NCBI GenBank assembly: GCA_027493945.1
Contig: JAOSJU010000001.1
Location: forward strand, 1,860,001-1,924,000
Source: Burkholderiaceae bacterium
GTDB lineage: Bacteria > Pseudomonadota > Gammaproteobacteria > Burkholderiales > Burkholderiaceae_E
DNA length: 64,000 nt
Reading direction: 5' to 3'
Part shown: one piece after another, positions 52,455-63,327 of the stretch
Position numbering within the stretch: position 1 is the first letter of the stretch
How the letters are laid out: each line of letters starts with the position of its first letter
Translations under genes and position numbers: made by a program
The notes under the pieces: model-generated
What the model saw: only the letters and a program-made list of their open reading frames with translations
What the model was told of the DNA's origin: nothing
Database searches by the model: none

Positions 52455-52897
52455 TGTCGGGGGTCATCGACACCAACGTTCTTCTGTATGCCGCCAACCG
52501 CGACGCTCCTCAGCATGAGCGCGCGTTCTCGTTCCTGCTCGAAGCCGGCAAATCGAGCGCAGCATGGTATCTGACCGAGGGAATCGTCTACGAGTTCCTT
52601 CGGGCAAGCACGCACCCGCGCGTGTTCCCCGCGCCCTTGGCCGCGAGCGACGCGGTCTCGTTCCTGGCCCCGATGTTGACCAGCACCCGCTTTACCGTGC
52701 TCTCCGCGGGGCCACGGCACTGGTCCGTGCTCTCCGAAGTGATTGCCGAACTGCGCAGCCCGAGCGGCAATCTCTTCTTCGACATCCGAACCGTCGCCCT
52801 CATGCGCGAACACGGCGTGCGACGGATCTACTCTGCCGACACGGATTTCCTTCAGTTCGAAGGCATCGACGTCCGCAATCCCGTCAAAGGCCGCTGA
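52454..52897 (+). CDS. vapC: PIN-domain ribonuclease toxin (VapC-type)
   Basis: A 147-residue PIN-domain protein: MSGVIDTNVLLYAANRD gives the first acidic residue (D6), YLTEGIVYEFLRASTHPRVF the conserved glutamate, and FFDIRTVALMREHGVRRIYS with ADTDFLQF the further metal-binding aspartates. VapC toxins cleave tRNA or rRNA when free of antitoxin. All expected acidic residues appear present, so the toxin should be active. It ends 15 bases before the convergent icmF stop. Confidence 0.9.
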   Translation: MSGVIDTNVLLYAANRDAPQHERAFSFLLEAGKSSAAWYLTEGIVYEFLRASTHPRVFPAPLAASDAVSFLAPMLTSTRFTVLSAGPRHWSVLSEVIAELRSPSGNLFFDIRTVALMREHGVRRIYSADTDFLQFEGIDVRNPVKGR

Positions 52898-52912
52898 TCG
52901 TGCCGATCGTCT

Positions 52913-55900
52913 TCACATGTTGCGCCGGTACTGCCCGCCCACCTCGAACAGCGCGTTCGTGATCTGGCCGAGCGAGCAGCAGCGCACCGCGTCCATCAGC
53001 ACCTCGAACACGTTGCCGTTGGCGATCACCGTGTCCTTCAGGCGCTGAAGCGCCGCCGGCGCCTCGGCGGCGTGGCGCGCGTGGAAGTCGGCGAGCCGCG
53101 CCAGCTGCGAGCGCTTCTCCTCCTCGGTGGAGCGCGCCAGCTCGAGCTTGGCCGGAATCGGGTCGCCGTGCGGGTTGCGGAAGGTGTTCACGCCGATGAT
53201 CGGGTACTCGCCGGTGTGCTTGAGCGTCTCGTAGTGCAGGCTCTCGTCCCGGATGCGGCCGCGCTGGTAGCCGGTCTCCATCGCGCCGAGCACGCCACCG
53301 CGCTCGGCGATGCGCTCGAACTCGGCCAGCACCGCCTCCTCGACCAGCTCGGTGAGCTCGTCGACGATGAAGCTGCCCTGGTTCGGGTTCTCGTTCTTCG
53401 CCAGCCCCCACTCGCGGTTGATGATCAGCTGGATCGCCATCGCGCGGCGCACGCTCTCCTCGGTGGGCGTGGTGATCGCCTCGTCGTAGGCGTTGGTGTG
53501 CAGGCTGTTGGCGTTGTCGTAGGTGGCGATCAGCGCCTGCAGCGTGGTGCGGATGTCGTTGAACGCGATCTCCTGCGCGTGCAGGCTGCGCCCGCTGGTC
53601 TGGCAGTGGTACTTCAGCTTCTGGCTGCGCTCGTTGGCGCCGTAGCGCTCGCGCATCGCCACCGCCCAGATGCGGCGCGCCACGCGCCCCATCACCGTGT
53701 ACTCCGGGTCCATGCCGTTGCTGAAGAAGAAGCTCAGGTTGGGCGCGAAGTCGTCGATGTGCATGCCGCGCGCGAGGTAGGCCTCCACGAAGGTGAACCC
53801 GTTGGACAGCGTGAACGCGAGCTGGCTGATCGGGTTCGCGCCTGCCTCGGCGATGTGGTAGCCGCTGATCGACACCGAGTAGAAGTTGCGCACGTCGTGG
53901 TGCACGAAATGCTCGGCGATGTCGCCCATCACTTTCAGGCTGAACTCGGTGGAGAAGATGCAGGTGTTCTGCCCCTGGTCTTCCTTCAGGATGTCGGCCT
54001 GCACCGTGCCGCGCACCGTCGACAGCGTCCACGCGCGGATCTTGGCGAGTTCGTCGTCGGTGGGCTCGCGGCCGTTTTCGCTCTCGAACTTCTCGATCTG
54101 CTGGTCGATCGCGGTGTTCATGAACATCGCGAGCATCGTCGGCGCCGGCCCGTTGATCGTCATGCTCACGCTGGTGGCCGCATCGCACAGATCGAAGCCC
54201 GAGTACAGCACCTTCATGTCGTCGAGCGTGGCGATGCTCACGCCCGAGTTGCCCACCTTGCCGTAGATGTCGGGGCGCAGGTCGGGGTCGTGGCCGTACA
54301 GCGTCACCGAGTCGAACGCGGTGGACAGGCGCTTGGCCGGCATGCCCTCGGAGAGCAGCTTGAAGCGCCGGTTGGTGCGGAACGGATCGCCCTCGCCGGC
54401 GAACATCCGTGTCGGGTCCTCGTTCTCGCGCTTGAACGCGAACACGCCGGCGGTGTAGGGAAACGATCCGGGAACGTTCTCGAGCAGCAGCCACTTCAGC
54501 AGCTCGCCGTGATCTTCGTAGTCCGGCAGCACCACCTTGCGGATCTTGGTGCCCGACAGCGAGGTCCAGGTGAGCGCCGTGCGGATCTCGCGATCACGGA
54601 TCTTCACCACGTATTCGTCGCCCGCGTAGGCCTTGCGCATCGCCGGCCACATCGCGAGCAGCTTCTTCGAGGCCGCGTCGAGCCGCTCCTCGCGCTTCTC
54701 CGCCAGCGTCTCCACCGTGTTGCGCGCGCCGCTCTTCTCGCCGTCGTCCTCGCGCAGCATCCGCGCCGACTCGCGCAGCTGCTGCGCCTCGCGCGCGATG
54801 CGCGCCTGCTCGCGCGCGTGCCGCTTGTAGCCGCGCACCGCCTCGGCGATCTCGGCGAGGTAGCGCACGCGCTGCGGCGGCACGATCACCACCTGGCCGG
54901 AGGAATGCCGCAGGCCCGCCTTCGGCAGCCGGCCTGCGGTCGTGCCGTCGGCGCGCGGCGGGATCTTCAGCCCCAGCTCGACCAGCCGCGGCAGCATCCC
55001 CTGGTAGAGCGCGGTCACGCCGTCGTCGTTGAAGCGCGAAGCCTGCGTGCCGTAGACCGGCATCTCGTCGGGGCGCTTGCCGAACGCTTCGCGGTTGCGC
55101 TGGTACTGCCTGGAGACGTCGCGCAGCGCGTCCATCGCGCCCTTGCGGTCGAACTTGTTGATCGCGACGAAGTCGGCGAAGTCGAGCATGTCGATCTTCT
55201 CGAGCTGGCTCGCCGCACCGAACTCCGGCGTCATCACGTACAGCGTGGCGTCGACCAGCGGCACGATCGCCGCGTCGCCCTGGCCGATGCCCGATGTCTC
55301 GACGATGATCAGGTCGAAGCCCGCGACCTTGCAGGCCGCGATCACGTCGGGCAGTGCGCGGCTGACCTCGCTGCCGGCCTCGCGGGTGGCGAGCGAGCGC
55401 ATGTAGACGTTCGGATGGTCGATCGCGTTCATACGGATGCGGTCGCCCAGCAGCGCGCCGCCACTCTTGCGGCGCGTCGGGTCGACCGAGACGATCGCGA
55501 GCCGCAGGCGGTCGTCGTGGTCGAGCCGGAAGCGGCGCACCAGCTCGTCGGTGAGCGAGCTCTTGCCCGCCCCGCCGGTGCCGGTGATGCCCAGCGTGGG
55601 CGTGCCGATCGCCTCGGCGCGCTCGTGCAGCGCGCGCCGCCACGCGGCGAAGCCCCTCTCGTCCAGCCGCCCCGCGACGTGACCCAGTTCGAGCGCGGTA
55701 ATCGCCTGCGCCAGCGCGCGGCGCGAAGCCGCCAGCGGCCCCTTCGCGGGCGCGACGAGCGCGTCGAGATCGACCGGCGCGTACTGCGACAGGTCGACGT
55801 CGCAATGGGCGAGCATGTCGGCGATCATCCCCTGCAGCCCCATGCGCTGGCCGTCCTCGGGGCTGTAGATGCGCGCCACGCCGTAGGCGTGCAGCTCCTC

Positions 55901-56248
55901 GATCTCGGCCGGAACGATCACGCCGCCGCCGCCGCCGAACACCTTCACGTGCTCCGCGCCCGCCTCGCGCAGCAGGTCGATCATGTACTTGAAGAACTCG
56001 ACGTGGCCGCCCTGGTAGGAGGACACCGCGATGCCGTGGGCGTCTTCCTGCAGCGCGCAGTCGACGATTTCGCGCACCGAGCGGTTGTGCCCGAGGTGGA
56101 TGACCTCGGCGCCGCGGCTCTGCAGGATGCGCCGCATGATGTTGATCGACGCGTCGTGGCCGTCGAACAGCGACGCGGCCGTGACGAAGCGCACCTTGTT
56201 CTTCAGCCGGTAGGCGGCCAGCTTCTTCTGGTCGGACAGGTCGGTCAT
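52913..56248 (-). CDS. icmF: Fused isobutyryl-CoA mutase/G-protein chaperone IcmF
   Basis: An 1111-residue fusion. Residues 1-150 bind adenosylcobalamin ([20 protein letters not shown] gives the DxHxxG-like region; [15 protein letters not shown]). Residues about 200-500 are the MeaI/MeaB-type G-protein with Walker [34 protein letters not shown] and [12 protein letters not shown]. The rest is the acyl-CoA mutase barrel ([60 protein letters not shown]). It interconverts isobutyryl-CoA and butyryl-CoA, with pivalyl-CoA also reported for the family. The gene has no visible frame break. A palindrome 84 bases upstream probably regulates it. Confidence 0.95.
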   Translation of the reverse strand: MTDLSDQKKLAAYRLKNKVRFVTAASLFDGHDASINIMRRILQSRGAEVIHLGHNRSVREIVDCALQEDAHGIAVSSYQGGHVEFFKYMIDLLREAGAEHVKVFGGGGGVIVPAEIEELHAYGVARIYSPEDGQRMGLQGMIADMLAHCDVDLSQYAPVDLDALVAPAKGPLAASRRALAQAITALELGHVAGRLDERGFAAWRRALHERAEAIGTPTLGITGTGGAGKSSLTDELVRRFRLDHDDRLRLAIVSVDPTRRKSGGALLGDRIRMNAIDHPNVYMRSLATREAGSEVSRALPDVIAACKVAGFDLIIVETSGIGQGDAAIVPLVDATLYVMTPEFGAASQLEKIDMLDFADFVAINKFDRKGAMDALRDVSRQYQRNREAFGKRPDEMPVYGTQASRFNDDGVTALYQGMLPRLVELGLKIPPRADGTTAGRLPKAGLRHSSGQVVIVPPQRVRYLAEIAEAVRGYKRHAREQARIAREAQQLRESARMLREDDGEKSGARNTVETLAEKREERLDAASKKLLAMWPAMRKAYAGDEYVVKIRDREIRTALTWTSLSGTKIRKVVLPDYEDHGELLKWLLLENVPGSFPYTAGVFAFKRENEDPTRMFAGEGDPFRTNRRFKLLSEGMPAKRLSTAFDSVTLYGHDPDLRPDIYGKVGNSGVSIATLDDMKVLYSGFDLCDAATSVSMTINGPAPTMLAMFMNTAIDQQIEKFESENGREPTDDELAKIRAWTLSTVRGTVQADILKEDQGQNTCIFSTEFSLKVMGDIAEHFVHHDVRNFYSVSISGYHIAEAGANPISQLAFTLSNGFTFVEAYLARGMHIDDFAPNLSFFFSNGMDPEYTVMGRVARRIWAVAMRERYGANERSQKLKYHCQTSGRSLHAQEIAFNDIRTTLQALIATYDNANSLHTNAYDEAITTPTEESVRRAMAIQLIINREWGLAKNENPNQGSFIVDELTELVEEAVLAEFERIAERGGVLGAMETGYQRGRIRDESLHYETLKHTGEYPIIGVNTFRNPHGDPIPAKLELARSTEEEKRSQLARLADFHARHAAEAPAALQRLKDTVIANGNVFEVLMDAVRCCSLGQITNALFEVGGQYRRNM

Positions 56249-56331
56249 GGCGGTGATCCCGTGCTGAAAGCGTCTCCTCGCCAGTATCGCCCGCAGGGGC
56301 GGGCGATGCGAGGCGAGCGAACCTGTGACGT

Positions 56332-56359
56332 TAATTGACGTTTACGTTAACGTCAATTA
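56332..56359. promoter_or_regulatory. Near-perfect 28-bp palindrome between icmF and the flavin reductase gene
   Basis: Bases 56332-56359 read as an inverted repeat with arms TAATTGACGTT and AACGTCAATTA around a short centre, with two mismatching positions. It sits in the 195-base divergent region, in an AT-rich patch. The repeated ACGTT/AACGT units recall operators of MerR- or TetR-type regulators of branched-chain acyl-CoA catabolism (LiuR-like), which fits icmF. No regulator gene is adjacent. Confidence 0.65.
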
Positions 56360-56443
56360 TCCGGCTTCGCGGCCTCCGCCGGGCGGCGGCGGCGCCGATC
56401 CGTGGCGGGATTCGGATAGGATCGGCCGCAAATCCTTCCGACG

Positions 56444-56941
56444 ATGCGTATCCTCCCCGTTATCGACCACGCCGAGCTGCGCCGGGCGCTCGGCTGTTTT
56501 CCGACCGGCGTGACCGTGATCACGACCCCGGATCCCGACGGCGCGTTCGTCGGGCTGACGGTGAACTCGTTCAACTCGCTGTCGCTCGATCCGCCGCTCA
56601 TCCTGTGGTCGCTGGGCACGCGCAGCTCGAACCGGCGCGCGTTCGAGGCCGCAGGGCATTTCGCGGTGAACATCCTCGCAGAGGACCAAGCCGCGATCTC
56701 GCGGCGCTTCGCCTCGCCGGCGCGCCACAAGTTCCACGGGGTCGCGACGCACGCCGGCCTGGCCGGCGCGCCGCTGATCGAAGGCTGTGCGGCGTACATC
56801 GAGTGCCGCACGCATTCGACGCAGGTCGCGGGCGACCACCTGCTGTTCATCGGGCGCGTCGAACGGGTGCACACCGCAGGCCGGCGGCCGCTCGTCTATG
56901 CGGGCGGGCGCTACTGCGGCGTCGGTCCCGAAGCGGGCTGA
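56444..56941 (+). CDS. Flavin reductase-like FMN-binding protein
   Basis: A 165-residue protein of the flavin reductase (HpaC/DIM6-NTAB) family: LRRALGCFPTGVTVITTPDP, FVGLTVNSFNSLSLDPPLIL, FAVNILAEDQAAISRRFASP and the C-terminal GDHLLFIGRVERVH then RPLVYAGGRYCGV. The pattern FPTGVxVVT and GxTxNSFxSLSLDPPL is diagnostic. It reduces FMN or FAD for a two-component monooxygenase; no monooxygenase is adjacent. It is divergent from icmF and shares the palindromic upstream region. Confidence 0.93.
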   Translation: MRILPVIDHAELRRALGCFPTGVTVITTPDPDGAFVGLTVNSFNSLSLDPPLILWSLGTRSSNRRAFEAAGHFAVNILAEDQAAISRRFASPARHKFHGVATHAGLAGAPLIEGCAAYIECRTHSTQVAGDHLLFIGRVERVHTAGRRPLVYAGGRYCGVGPEAG

Positions 56942-56968
56942 ACGAACACGCCTTCGCCGGCCCGGCGC

Positions 56969-59900
56969 TCAGTATCCGATCTCCAAGCCGTACGAGGCCT
57001 TCAGCCAGGCGGCGTAGGCGCGCATGTCCACCGTGCCGACGATCGACGGCTGGCCGCGCCCGTCGATGCCGCGGCGCGCATACGGCACCAGGAAGGCCGC
57101 CGTGTCGCGCCGGCTCACGCCGCCGATCGCGCCCCGGCGCTGGGTGGTGCGTTCGATCATGCGGCCGCTCGCATCGCGCCGGTGGACGCGGCGATCGCCC
57201 ATGCCGCTGTAGTTGCGGCCGTGGATTCTCGGATCGGTGACGTAGCGGTCGGCCAGCTGCAGCTCGCTCGCGGGAACCCCCCATCGAGCGCGCCATCTGC
57301 GTCATCCGGGCGAGCGACACGTCGGACAGGTCGCCCTCGGCGTTGCCGCCGCCCACGTCGGAGTGGTCGCCGACGAAGCCGCGCTCGACCACGAAGGCGC
57401 TGCCGCCGAGCGCCGACTCGAGCGGGAACAGCGCGCGGCGCTCGTTGAGCGCCACCGCATGGAAGGTGGCGCGCACCGCCGACGGAATGCCGAGCTGCCA
57501 GCGCTCGTTGCTCGCGCCCAGCACCCCGAATTGCGCGACGGTGTCCCAGAGCCCGAGAAAGCGCAGGTCGACGCAGATGCCGCGCGCCCAGTAATGCCGG
57601 TTGTCGATCAGCGTGGCGACGCGATTGACGAAGTCGCGCGCCATCGCGGCGCCGCGCGAGAATCCGATCACGTCGACCGGGACCGACTTGCCGATCCAGG
57701 CGTCGCCGAGAAAGCCGTCGAGCGTGCCGAGCATCCAGTCGACGCGGGCGCGCGCACTGCCCGCGTCGATGAAGTCGAGCGCGCCGCCCTCGATGCCGCT
57801 GCCGGCGTCGTCGCGGCCGACCCCGGCCATGTACCACTTGTGCGGGTCGTCGTATTGCTCGAAGAACTTGCGCACGTTGGAGACGTCTTCGCCGTTCTGT
57901 CCGGTGGCGCCGTTGCCGGTGCCGTCGAACGCGAACAGGATCAGGCCGAGCGGATCGGTCGCCACGAGCGGGTTGCCGTCGACGTACGCGAACGGATTCA
58001 GCCCGGCGGCGAGCCTGAGCGGATCGGGTTCGAGATAGCGGCCGGCATCGGGGTCGTAAGTGCGCAGCACGTTGTCGTGCAAACCGGTGTCGGGGTCGAA
58101 GTACTGGCCTTCGAGGCGCAGCGGCTGCTCGAAACCGCCGCGCTCGCGCGCCAGGCGCCCGAATGCGTCGAGGTCGCCGCGCCAGACCACGCGGCCGGAT
58201 TCGTCGGTGGCGGCGATCGGCGTGCCGAGATGATCGGCGTGGATCCGGGCGAGCGAATCCGTCGCGGCGCGCTGTCCGTCGGATGCGCGCGCATGGTCGA
58301 GCACCGCGACCAGCCGTCCGTGCCAGCGCAGGTACTGGCGCGCGAGCCGCCCGTCGGCGTCGGTTTCGGCCACCAGCGCGCCCGCGTGGTGCAGGAAGCC
58401 GCGCTCGCCCGACGGCCCGCTGCGCGCGGCCCGCACGCCGAACGCGTCGTACGCATGACGGGTGGCGCCCTTCTCGCCGCGCGCCTCGACGAGGCGGCCC
58501 TGCGCGCCGTAGCGCAGCGCGAGCGCGCCCAGGCGCGTGGGGCGACCCGACGCATCGGGCTGCCCATCGGGCGCGCGCCAGTCGCTGCCGTCGCGTCTGC
58601 GCGCGGCGAGCCGGTCGCCCAGCGCGTCGTGAAGGAAATATTCGACGTGCTCGGGCGTCGCGCCCGGCGCGTGGCGCTCGCGCGCGATCAGGCGCCCGAA
58701 GCGGTCGTAGGCGTAGCGATCCTCGCCGAACTCGTGTTCGATCGCCAGCGGCAACCCGAGCCGGTGCCAGCGGAATCGGCGAAACGGCAGCGTATCGGGC
58801 TGGAGCGCGTCCCAGCCTCGCGCGATCGACTCCCCGCTGCGGCGCCCGCCGCGGCGCGCAGCCATTGCATCGATATCGGCCGCCCCGTCTCGTCGGATTG
58901 CTGCTCGAAGCGGATGCCGTTGCCGAGTTCCACCGCGAGCGGCCCGCCGTCGCGCTGCGCTGCCCGCCTCGCGAGCCAGCGCACGTCGGCCGATCCCGGT
59001 GCGGACAGCCCGAGCGCATCGTCGCGGCCGTGTGCGTCGTAGCCGTACACCAGCCGCGAGCCGTCGGGCAACTCATGCGTGGCCGGGCGGCCGCGCGGAT
59101 CGTAGGAGAAGACCTGCCGCCAGGTCGCGCCGTTTCGCTGGTGCGTCAGTTCGACCAGTCGACCGAACGCATCGTGGCGCGCGAGCGAGCGCTGCACCGG
59201 ATGGTCGATCGAGACGAGCCGGGCGCCTTCGTAGCCGAAGCGGGTCACGATGCGCTCGTCGCCGAGCGCCTGCTCGCGACGCATCACGCGGCCGGCGAAG
59301 TCGTGCCGGCGCAGGTCCACGCGGCCGTCGGCGTGCTCGATGCGGACGAGCCGTCCGTGCGCGTCGTAGCGTTGCCGGCGCGAGCCCGCGTGCGGCGAGC
59401 GCGCCTCGACCAGCCGACCGAGGTCGTCGTACACGAATTCGGTGCGTCGGCCCGCGGCATCGACGATCGCCTGCCGCCCCGACCCGGCACTCGCGATCGC
59501 CACGGGAAGCGCGGCGACGGCCGCGCCCGCGCGCGCCCCGCCGGCACCGAACTTGCGGCGCCAGCCGTGGTTGGACTCGATCTCGACGCCGTCGCCGCGC
59601 AACCGCAAGGTCCAGCGCTCGCCGCCCGACCATTCGACCGCGCGCGGCCGCCCTGCATCGTCGTATTCGAAGCGCAGGCCGCTTCCGCGCACGCTGCTCG
59701 AGGCCAGCCGCCAGCCGGCGTCGAACGCGCGGGTGTGCTGGCTGCCGTCGGGCAGGCGCTCGACGATCGCCCGTCCGATCGCGTCGCGCTCGATCGTGTG
59801 CGCGAGCACCGCGGCGTGGCCGATGCGCACCAGCCGGCGCTGCACATCGTGAACGAAGACGGTGCGCACCACGCCGTCGCGACCGCCTTCGCGCGCGATC

Positions 59901-61622
59901 GACACCAGCTTGCCGACGGCCGGCCCGGACTCGGCATACTGCATCCGCAGCGAGGCCGAGATCGGCTCGGGCGCGTCGCGCCCCGGCGCGAATCCGGCCA
60001 CGTCGATCGCGGCGACCTGCCCGCGGCGCGTGTAACCGATCGCGAGCGCCAGCGTGCGGCCCGCGACGACGCTGGAGCGCTCGACGCGCGCCGGCGCGGC
60101 CAGCGCATCGGGCCCCGCGTAGTGCAGCCGCTCCACCCAGCCGGCCGCTTCCTTGCCGGGCGCCTCCGTCCCCACGGCCACTCGCCGCTCGACCACGCGG
60201 CCCAGCGCATCGTGGCGGATCGTCATCGATCCGATCGACACCGTGCGACCGTCGCGATCGAGCGAAGCGCGCAAGCCCATCGGCGGGCATTGCTCGCAGC
60301 CGTCGCCTTCGCTTGCGAGCAGCGCGGGGCCGCTACCGGGCCGGTCGACCCATCGAAACCGGCTGACCCGCTTGCCGACGCTGACCGTGGTCGAGCCCGG
60401 CGCGCCGGCGCGCGACGGCAGCCGGTACGCGAAGCGCAGCGCCTGTGCCTCGGGCCGCCCGATGCCCTGCGACATCACCACGCGGCGCGCGTCGTCGTAC
60501 GCGTAGCGGCTGCGACGGCCATCGGTGTCGGTGATGCCGGTGAGCAGGTGGAAGGCGCGCGGATCTTCGTAGTGATGGCGCTGCGTGCGGCCGTCCGGGA
60601 AGCGCACCGCGACCAGCTGGCCGTGCTCGTCGTAGCCGTACTCGATGCGCTGCCCGTCGGGCAGTCGCAGCGCGACCAGTTGCGTGCCCGAATACTCGAA
60701 GCCGAGTGCGCGGCCCGAGTCGTCGCTCGCCTCGACCAGCCGCCCGGCGTCGTCGCGGCGCAGGCGGATCGTGTCGAGGTCGGCGGCGACGATCGACGCG
60801 AGCCGGCCCTGCGCATCGAAGACCACGCGCCGCCCGCCCGGCCAGCGCCAGACGAAGCCGGCCGCGGCATCGGCGGGGGTTCTCGTCGATCAGGCCGTCG
60901 GCGATGTGCCCGGTGCCCCAGGCGCCGTCGGCGGCACGCGCGAAGACGAGCCGCCGGCCGTCGGCCTGGATGAGCTGCAGCTCGACGCGTCCGTCACGCC
61001 GCACGCGCGCGAGCCGCGTGTCGAAACTGTGGCTCCAGCCGCGCCCGAGCGACAGTGCGAAATCGCTGCGGCTGTTGTAGTGGCGCGCGAAGCGCAGCAG
61101 CAGCGAGTCGTGCTGCGCGAGGCCGAAGGCGGCAGCCGGGCCGTCGGGCGACAACGCGCTCGACTCGGGATGCGGCAGTTCGACGTCGACCTGGCGGTGG
61201 TACTTGTTGCCGGTGACCACGTCGACCGGATTGCCGGCGGCCCGGTGGAGCCCCGACGCAGGCAGGCTGGCCGGCTCGCCACCGGCCGCGGCCGGCGAGA
61301 GGGCGCCCGTGGACGGCGGCGGAGCCCCGCAGGCCGAAGGCGCAGGCGCGGCCGGATCGCCGGCGAGCCGCGAGACGAAGGCATCGACGCCGGTGCCGCC
61401 GACGCCGGGACCGATCGCACCGCCCAGCGAAAGGCCGGCGCCCGATGCGCCTGCAGGCGCGCCGCCGGCCGGCGAGCACGTCGCGATGGCCGCCGCGCAG
61501 AGCGCCGGCGCCATCGCCGCGCCGAAGCCGGCTGTCGCAACCGCGATGCGCCGGGACAGGATGCCGGCGCGGCGGATCGCGATGGGCCGGGCCGGATTGC
61601 TGGGGATCGGGTTCGTGACCAT
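56969..61622 (-). CDS. RHS/YD-repeat protein with C-terminal DUF2235 (Tle1-like) lipase domain (three frame breaks)
   Basis: About 1550 residues after three single-base corrections (G run 60875-60879, C run 58832-58835, C run 57277-57282). The N-terminus has a hydrophobic signal-like stretch ending AIATC and a Pro/Ala-rich region, then DUF6531-like RHS start (NPVDVVTGNKYHRQVDVELP), many YD repeats (for example YDDLGRLVEARSPHAG) and the RHS core end GQYFDPDTGLHDNVLRTYDP then FAYVDGNPLVATDPLGL. The last about 320 residues (56969 to about 57940) are a DUF2235 alpha/beta hydrolase: FAFDGTGNGATG, GFSRGAAMARDF (nucleophile), LGLWDTVAQFG (Asp) and GDHSDVGGGNAEGD (His). This resembles a phospholipase toxin. 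No PAAR domain or cognate immunity gene is visible. Confidence 0.85.
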
Positions 61623-61705
61623 GGCGCCCACGCTATCGGCCGCGCATCACCGCCACAATTCCACCGACGTCCTAGTCCGCCCGACCCGCGCGCTATGCTT
61701 AACGG

Positions 61706-62857
61706 ATGTCGTCCGAGCGCATGTCGGTCCGCTATCGCATCCGGTGCCCTTCCGGGGCGGTCGAGGCGCGCGCGCAGGCGCTCGCGATCGAGCAGTCGAT
61801 CGAGATGCCGCCCGAGGCGGTGCGCGACGCGCGCGTGCGCAGCGACGTCGCCGGCCAGGTGCAGTCGATCGAGCCGGCGCGCGATGCGCCCGGCAGCTTC
61901 GACGCGGTGCTCGCGCTCGCGGCCGAAACGACTGGCGACGAGCCGGGCCAGCTGATGAACATGCTGTTCGGCAACTGCTCGCTGCAGCCCGACGTCGAAC
62001 TGCTCGACCTGCGGATGCCGCCGTCGATGCTCGCCGCGCTGCCCGGGCCGCGCTTCGGCATCGAAGGCTGGCGCGCCGCAGTGAATGCGCAAGGCGCGCG
62101 CCGGCCGTTGAGCTGCACCGCCCTCAAGCCGCAGGGCCTCGGGCCCGATGCGCTCGCCGCGCTCGCCTACGCCTTCGCGCGCGCCGGCATCGACGTGATC
62201 AAGGACGACCACGGCATCGCCGACCAGGCGGCCGCGCCGTTCGCTCAGCGCGTGCCTCGGGTGCAGGCCGCCATCGAGCGCGCCAACCGCGAGAAGGCGC
62301 AGGCCGACGGCGCGCTCGCCGGCCATCGCTCGGTCTATGCGCCCAGCCTGTCGGGGGGGCCGCGGCGACTGGCGGCGCAGCTCTCGCTGGTGCGCGACGA
62401 AGGCGTGGCGGCCGCGCTCGCGTGTCCGATGATCCTCGGCGTGCCGGTCTTCGCCGAACAGCTGCGCGCCGAGGCCGGCGTGCCGCTGCTCGCGCATCCG
62501 GCGCTCGCGGGGCAGGCGCGCATCGCCGCGCCGCTGCTGCTCGGAAGCCTGTTCCGCCTCTTCGGCGCCGACGCGACGATCTTCCCCAACTGGGGCGGCC
62601 GCTTCAGCTACCCCCGCGACGATTGCCTGGCGATCGCCGCCGCCGCCCGAGCGCCGCTGGGTCAGCACGCGCCGGCGCTGCCGGTGCCCGCCGGCGGAAT
62701 GAGCGTGGAGCGGGTCGGCGAGATGCTCGACGACTACGGACCCGATACGATGCTGCTCATCGGCGGCAACCTGCTCGCCGCCGGCGACGCGATGCCGGCA
62801 CGCGCTGCCGCGTTCGCCGCGCGGGTGGCGCACGCGTTCGAAACGCGGCAACACTGA
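61706..62857 (+). CDS. RuBisCO-like protein (form IV)
   Basis: A 383-residue member of the RuBisCO large-subunit superfamily. The N-terminal alpha/beta domain (VRYRIRCPSGAVEARAQALA) is followed by the barrel: FGNCSLQPDVELLDLRMPPS, FGIEGWRAAV, CTALKPQGLGPDALAALAYA, the active-site lysine segment GIDVIKDDHGIADQ (in RuBisCO the carbamylated lysine is in a KDDE context; here KDDH), and FPNWGGRFSYPRDDCLAIAA. It is shorter than RuBisCO and is not expected to fix CO2. The KDDHG variant and a following cupin gene match the R. rubrum enzyme that isomerises 5-methylthioribulose-1-phosphate. Divergent from the RHS gene. Confidence 0.85.
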   Translation: MSSERMSVRYRIRCPSGAVEARAQALAIEQSIEMPPEAVRDARVRSDVAGQVQSIEPARDAPGSFDAVLALAAETTGDEPGQLMNMLFGNCSLQPDVELLDLRMPPSMLAALPGPRFGIEGWRAAVNAQGARRPLSCTALKPQGLGPDALAALAYAFARAGIDVIKDDHGIADQAAAPFAQRVPRVQAAIERANREKAQADGALAGHRSVYAPSLSGGPRRLAAQLSLVRDEGVAAALACPMILGVPVFAEQLRAEAGVPLLAHPALAGQARIAAPLLLGSLFRLFGADATIFPNWGGRFSYPRDDCLAIAAAARAPLGQHAPALPVPAGGMSVERVGEMLDDYGPDTMLLIGGNLLAAGDAMPARAAAFAARVAHAFETRQH

Positions 62858-62859
62858 CC

Positions 62860-63327
62860 ATGGCCGACTCCCCGATCCGCAAGGCACAGCCCGGCTTCCG
62901 CTGGGAGCGCGTCGAGACCACGCGCTACAAGGAGGAAGGCAGCGCGCCGTTTCGCGACATCACGCGGCAGGTGCTGTTCCACGAAGACGAACTGCACTGC
63001 GAATGGCGCTACTTCGAGATCGCGCCCGGCGGCTATTCCACGCTCGAGCGCCATCGGCATGCACACGCCGTGATGATCCTGCGCGGACGCGGCCACTGCC
63101 TGGTCGGCGACCAGGTGCATGCGGTGGCGGCGCACGACCTGGTCACGGTGCCGCCGCTTGCCTGGCACCAGTTCCGCGCCGGCACCGACTCGCCGCTCGG
63201 CTTCCTGTGCCTGGTCAACAAGGACCGCGACCGCCCGCAACTGCCCGATGCGCAGGAAATCGCCGCGCTGCGCCGCGCGCCGCAGGTCGCCGCGTTCATC
63301 CGCACCGGAGACGAAAGCCGTGGTTGA
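62860..63327 (+). CDS. Cupin-domain protein following the RuBisCO-like protein
   Basis: A 155-residue single-domain cupin: FEIAPGGYSTLERHRHAHAV with the metal-binding HxH, MILRGRGHCLVGDQVHAVAA and VPPLAWHQFRAG with the second-motif histidine. It starts two bases after the RLP stop. In Rhodospirillum rubrum a cupin next to the RLP acts as 1-methylthio-xylulose-5-phosphate sulfurylase in the methylthioadenosine-isoprenoid shunt, and the same arrangement here suggests that function. Other cupin roles (epimerase, dioxygenase) cannot be excluded. Confidence 0.83.
   Translation: MADSPIRKAQPGFRWERVETTRYKEEGSAPFRDITRQVLFHEDELHCEWRYFEIAPGGYSTLERHRHAHAVMILRGRGHCLVGDQVHAVAAHDLVTVPPLAWHQFRAGTDSPLGFLCLVNKDRDRPQLPDAQEIAALRRAPQVAAFIRTGDESRG

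Noticed and set aside
53072..56338. A 1088-codon open frame on the plus strand opposite icmF
   Set aside because: It is a GC-driven antisense shadow: low-complexity Arg/Ala/His/Val-rich protein without domains, mirroring every codon of a well-recognised gene.
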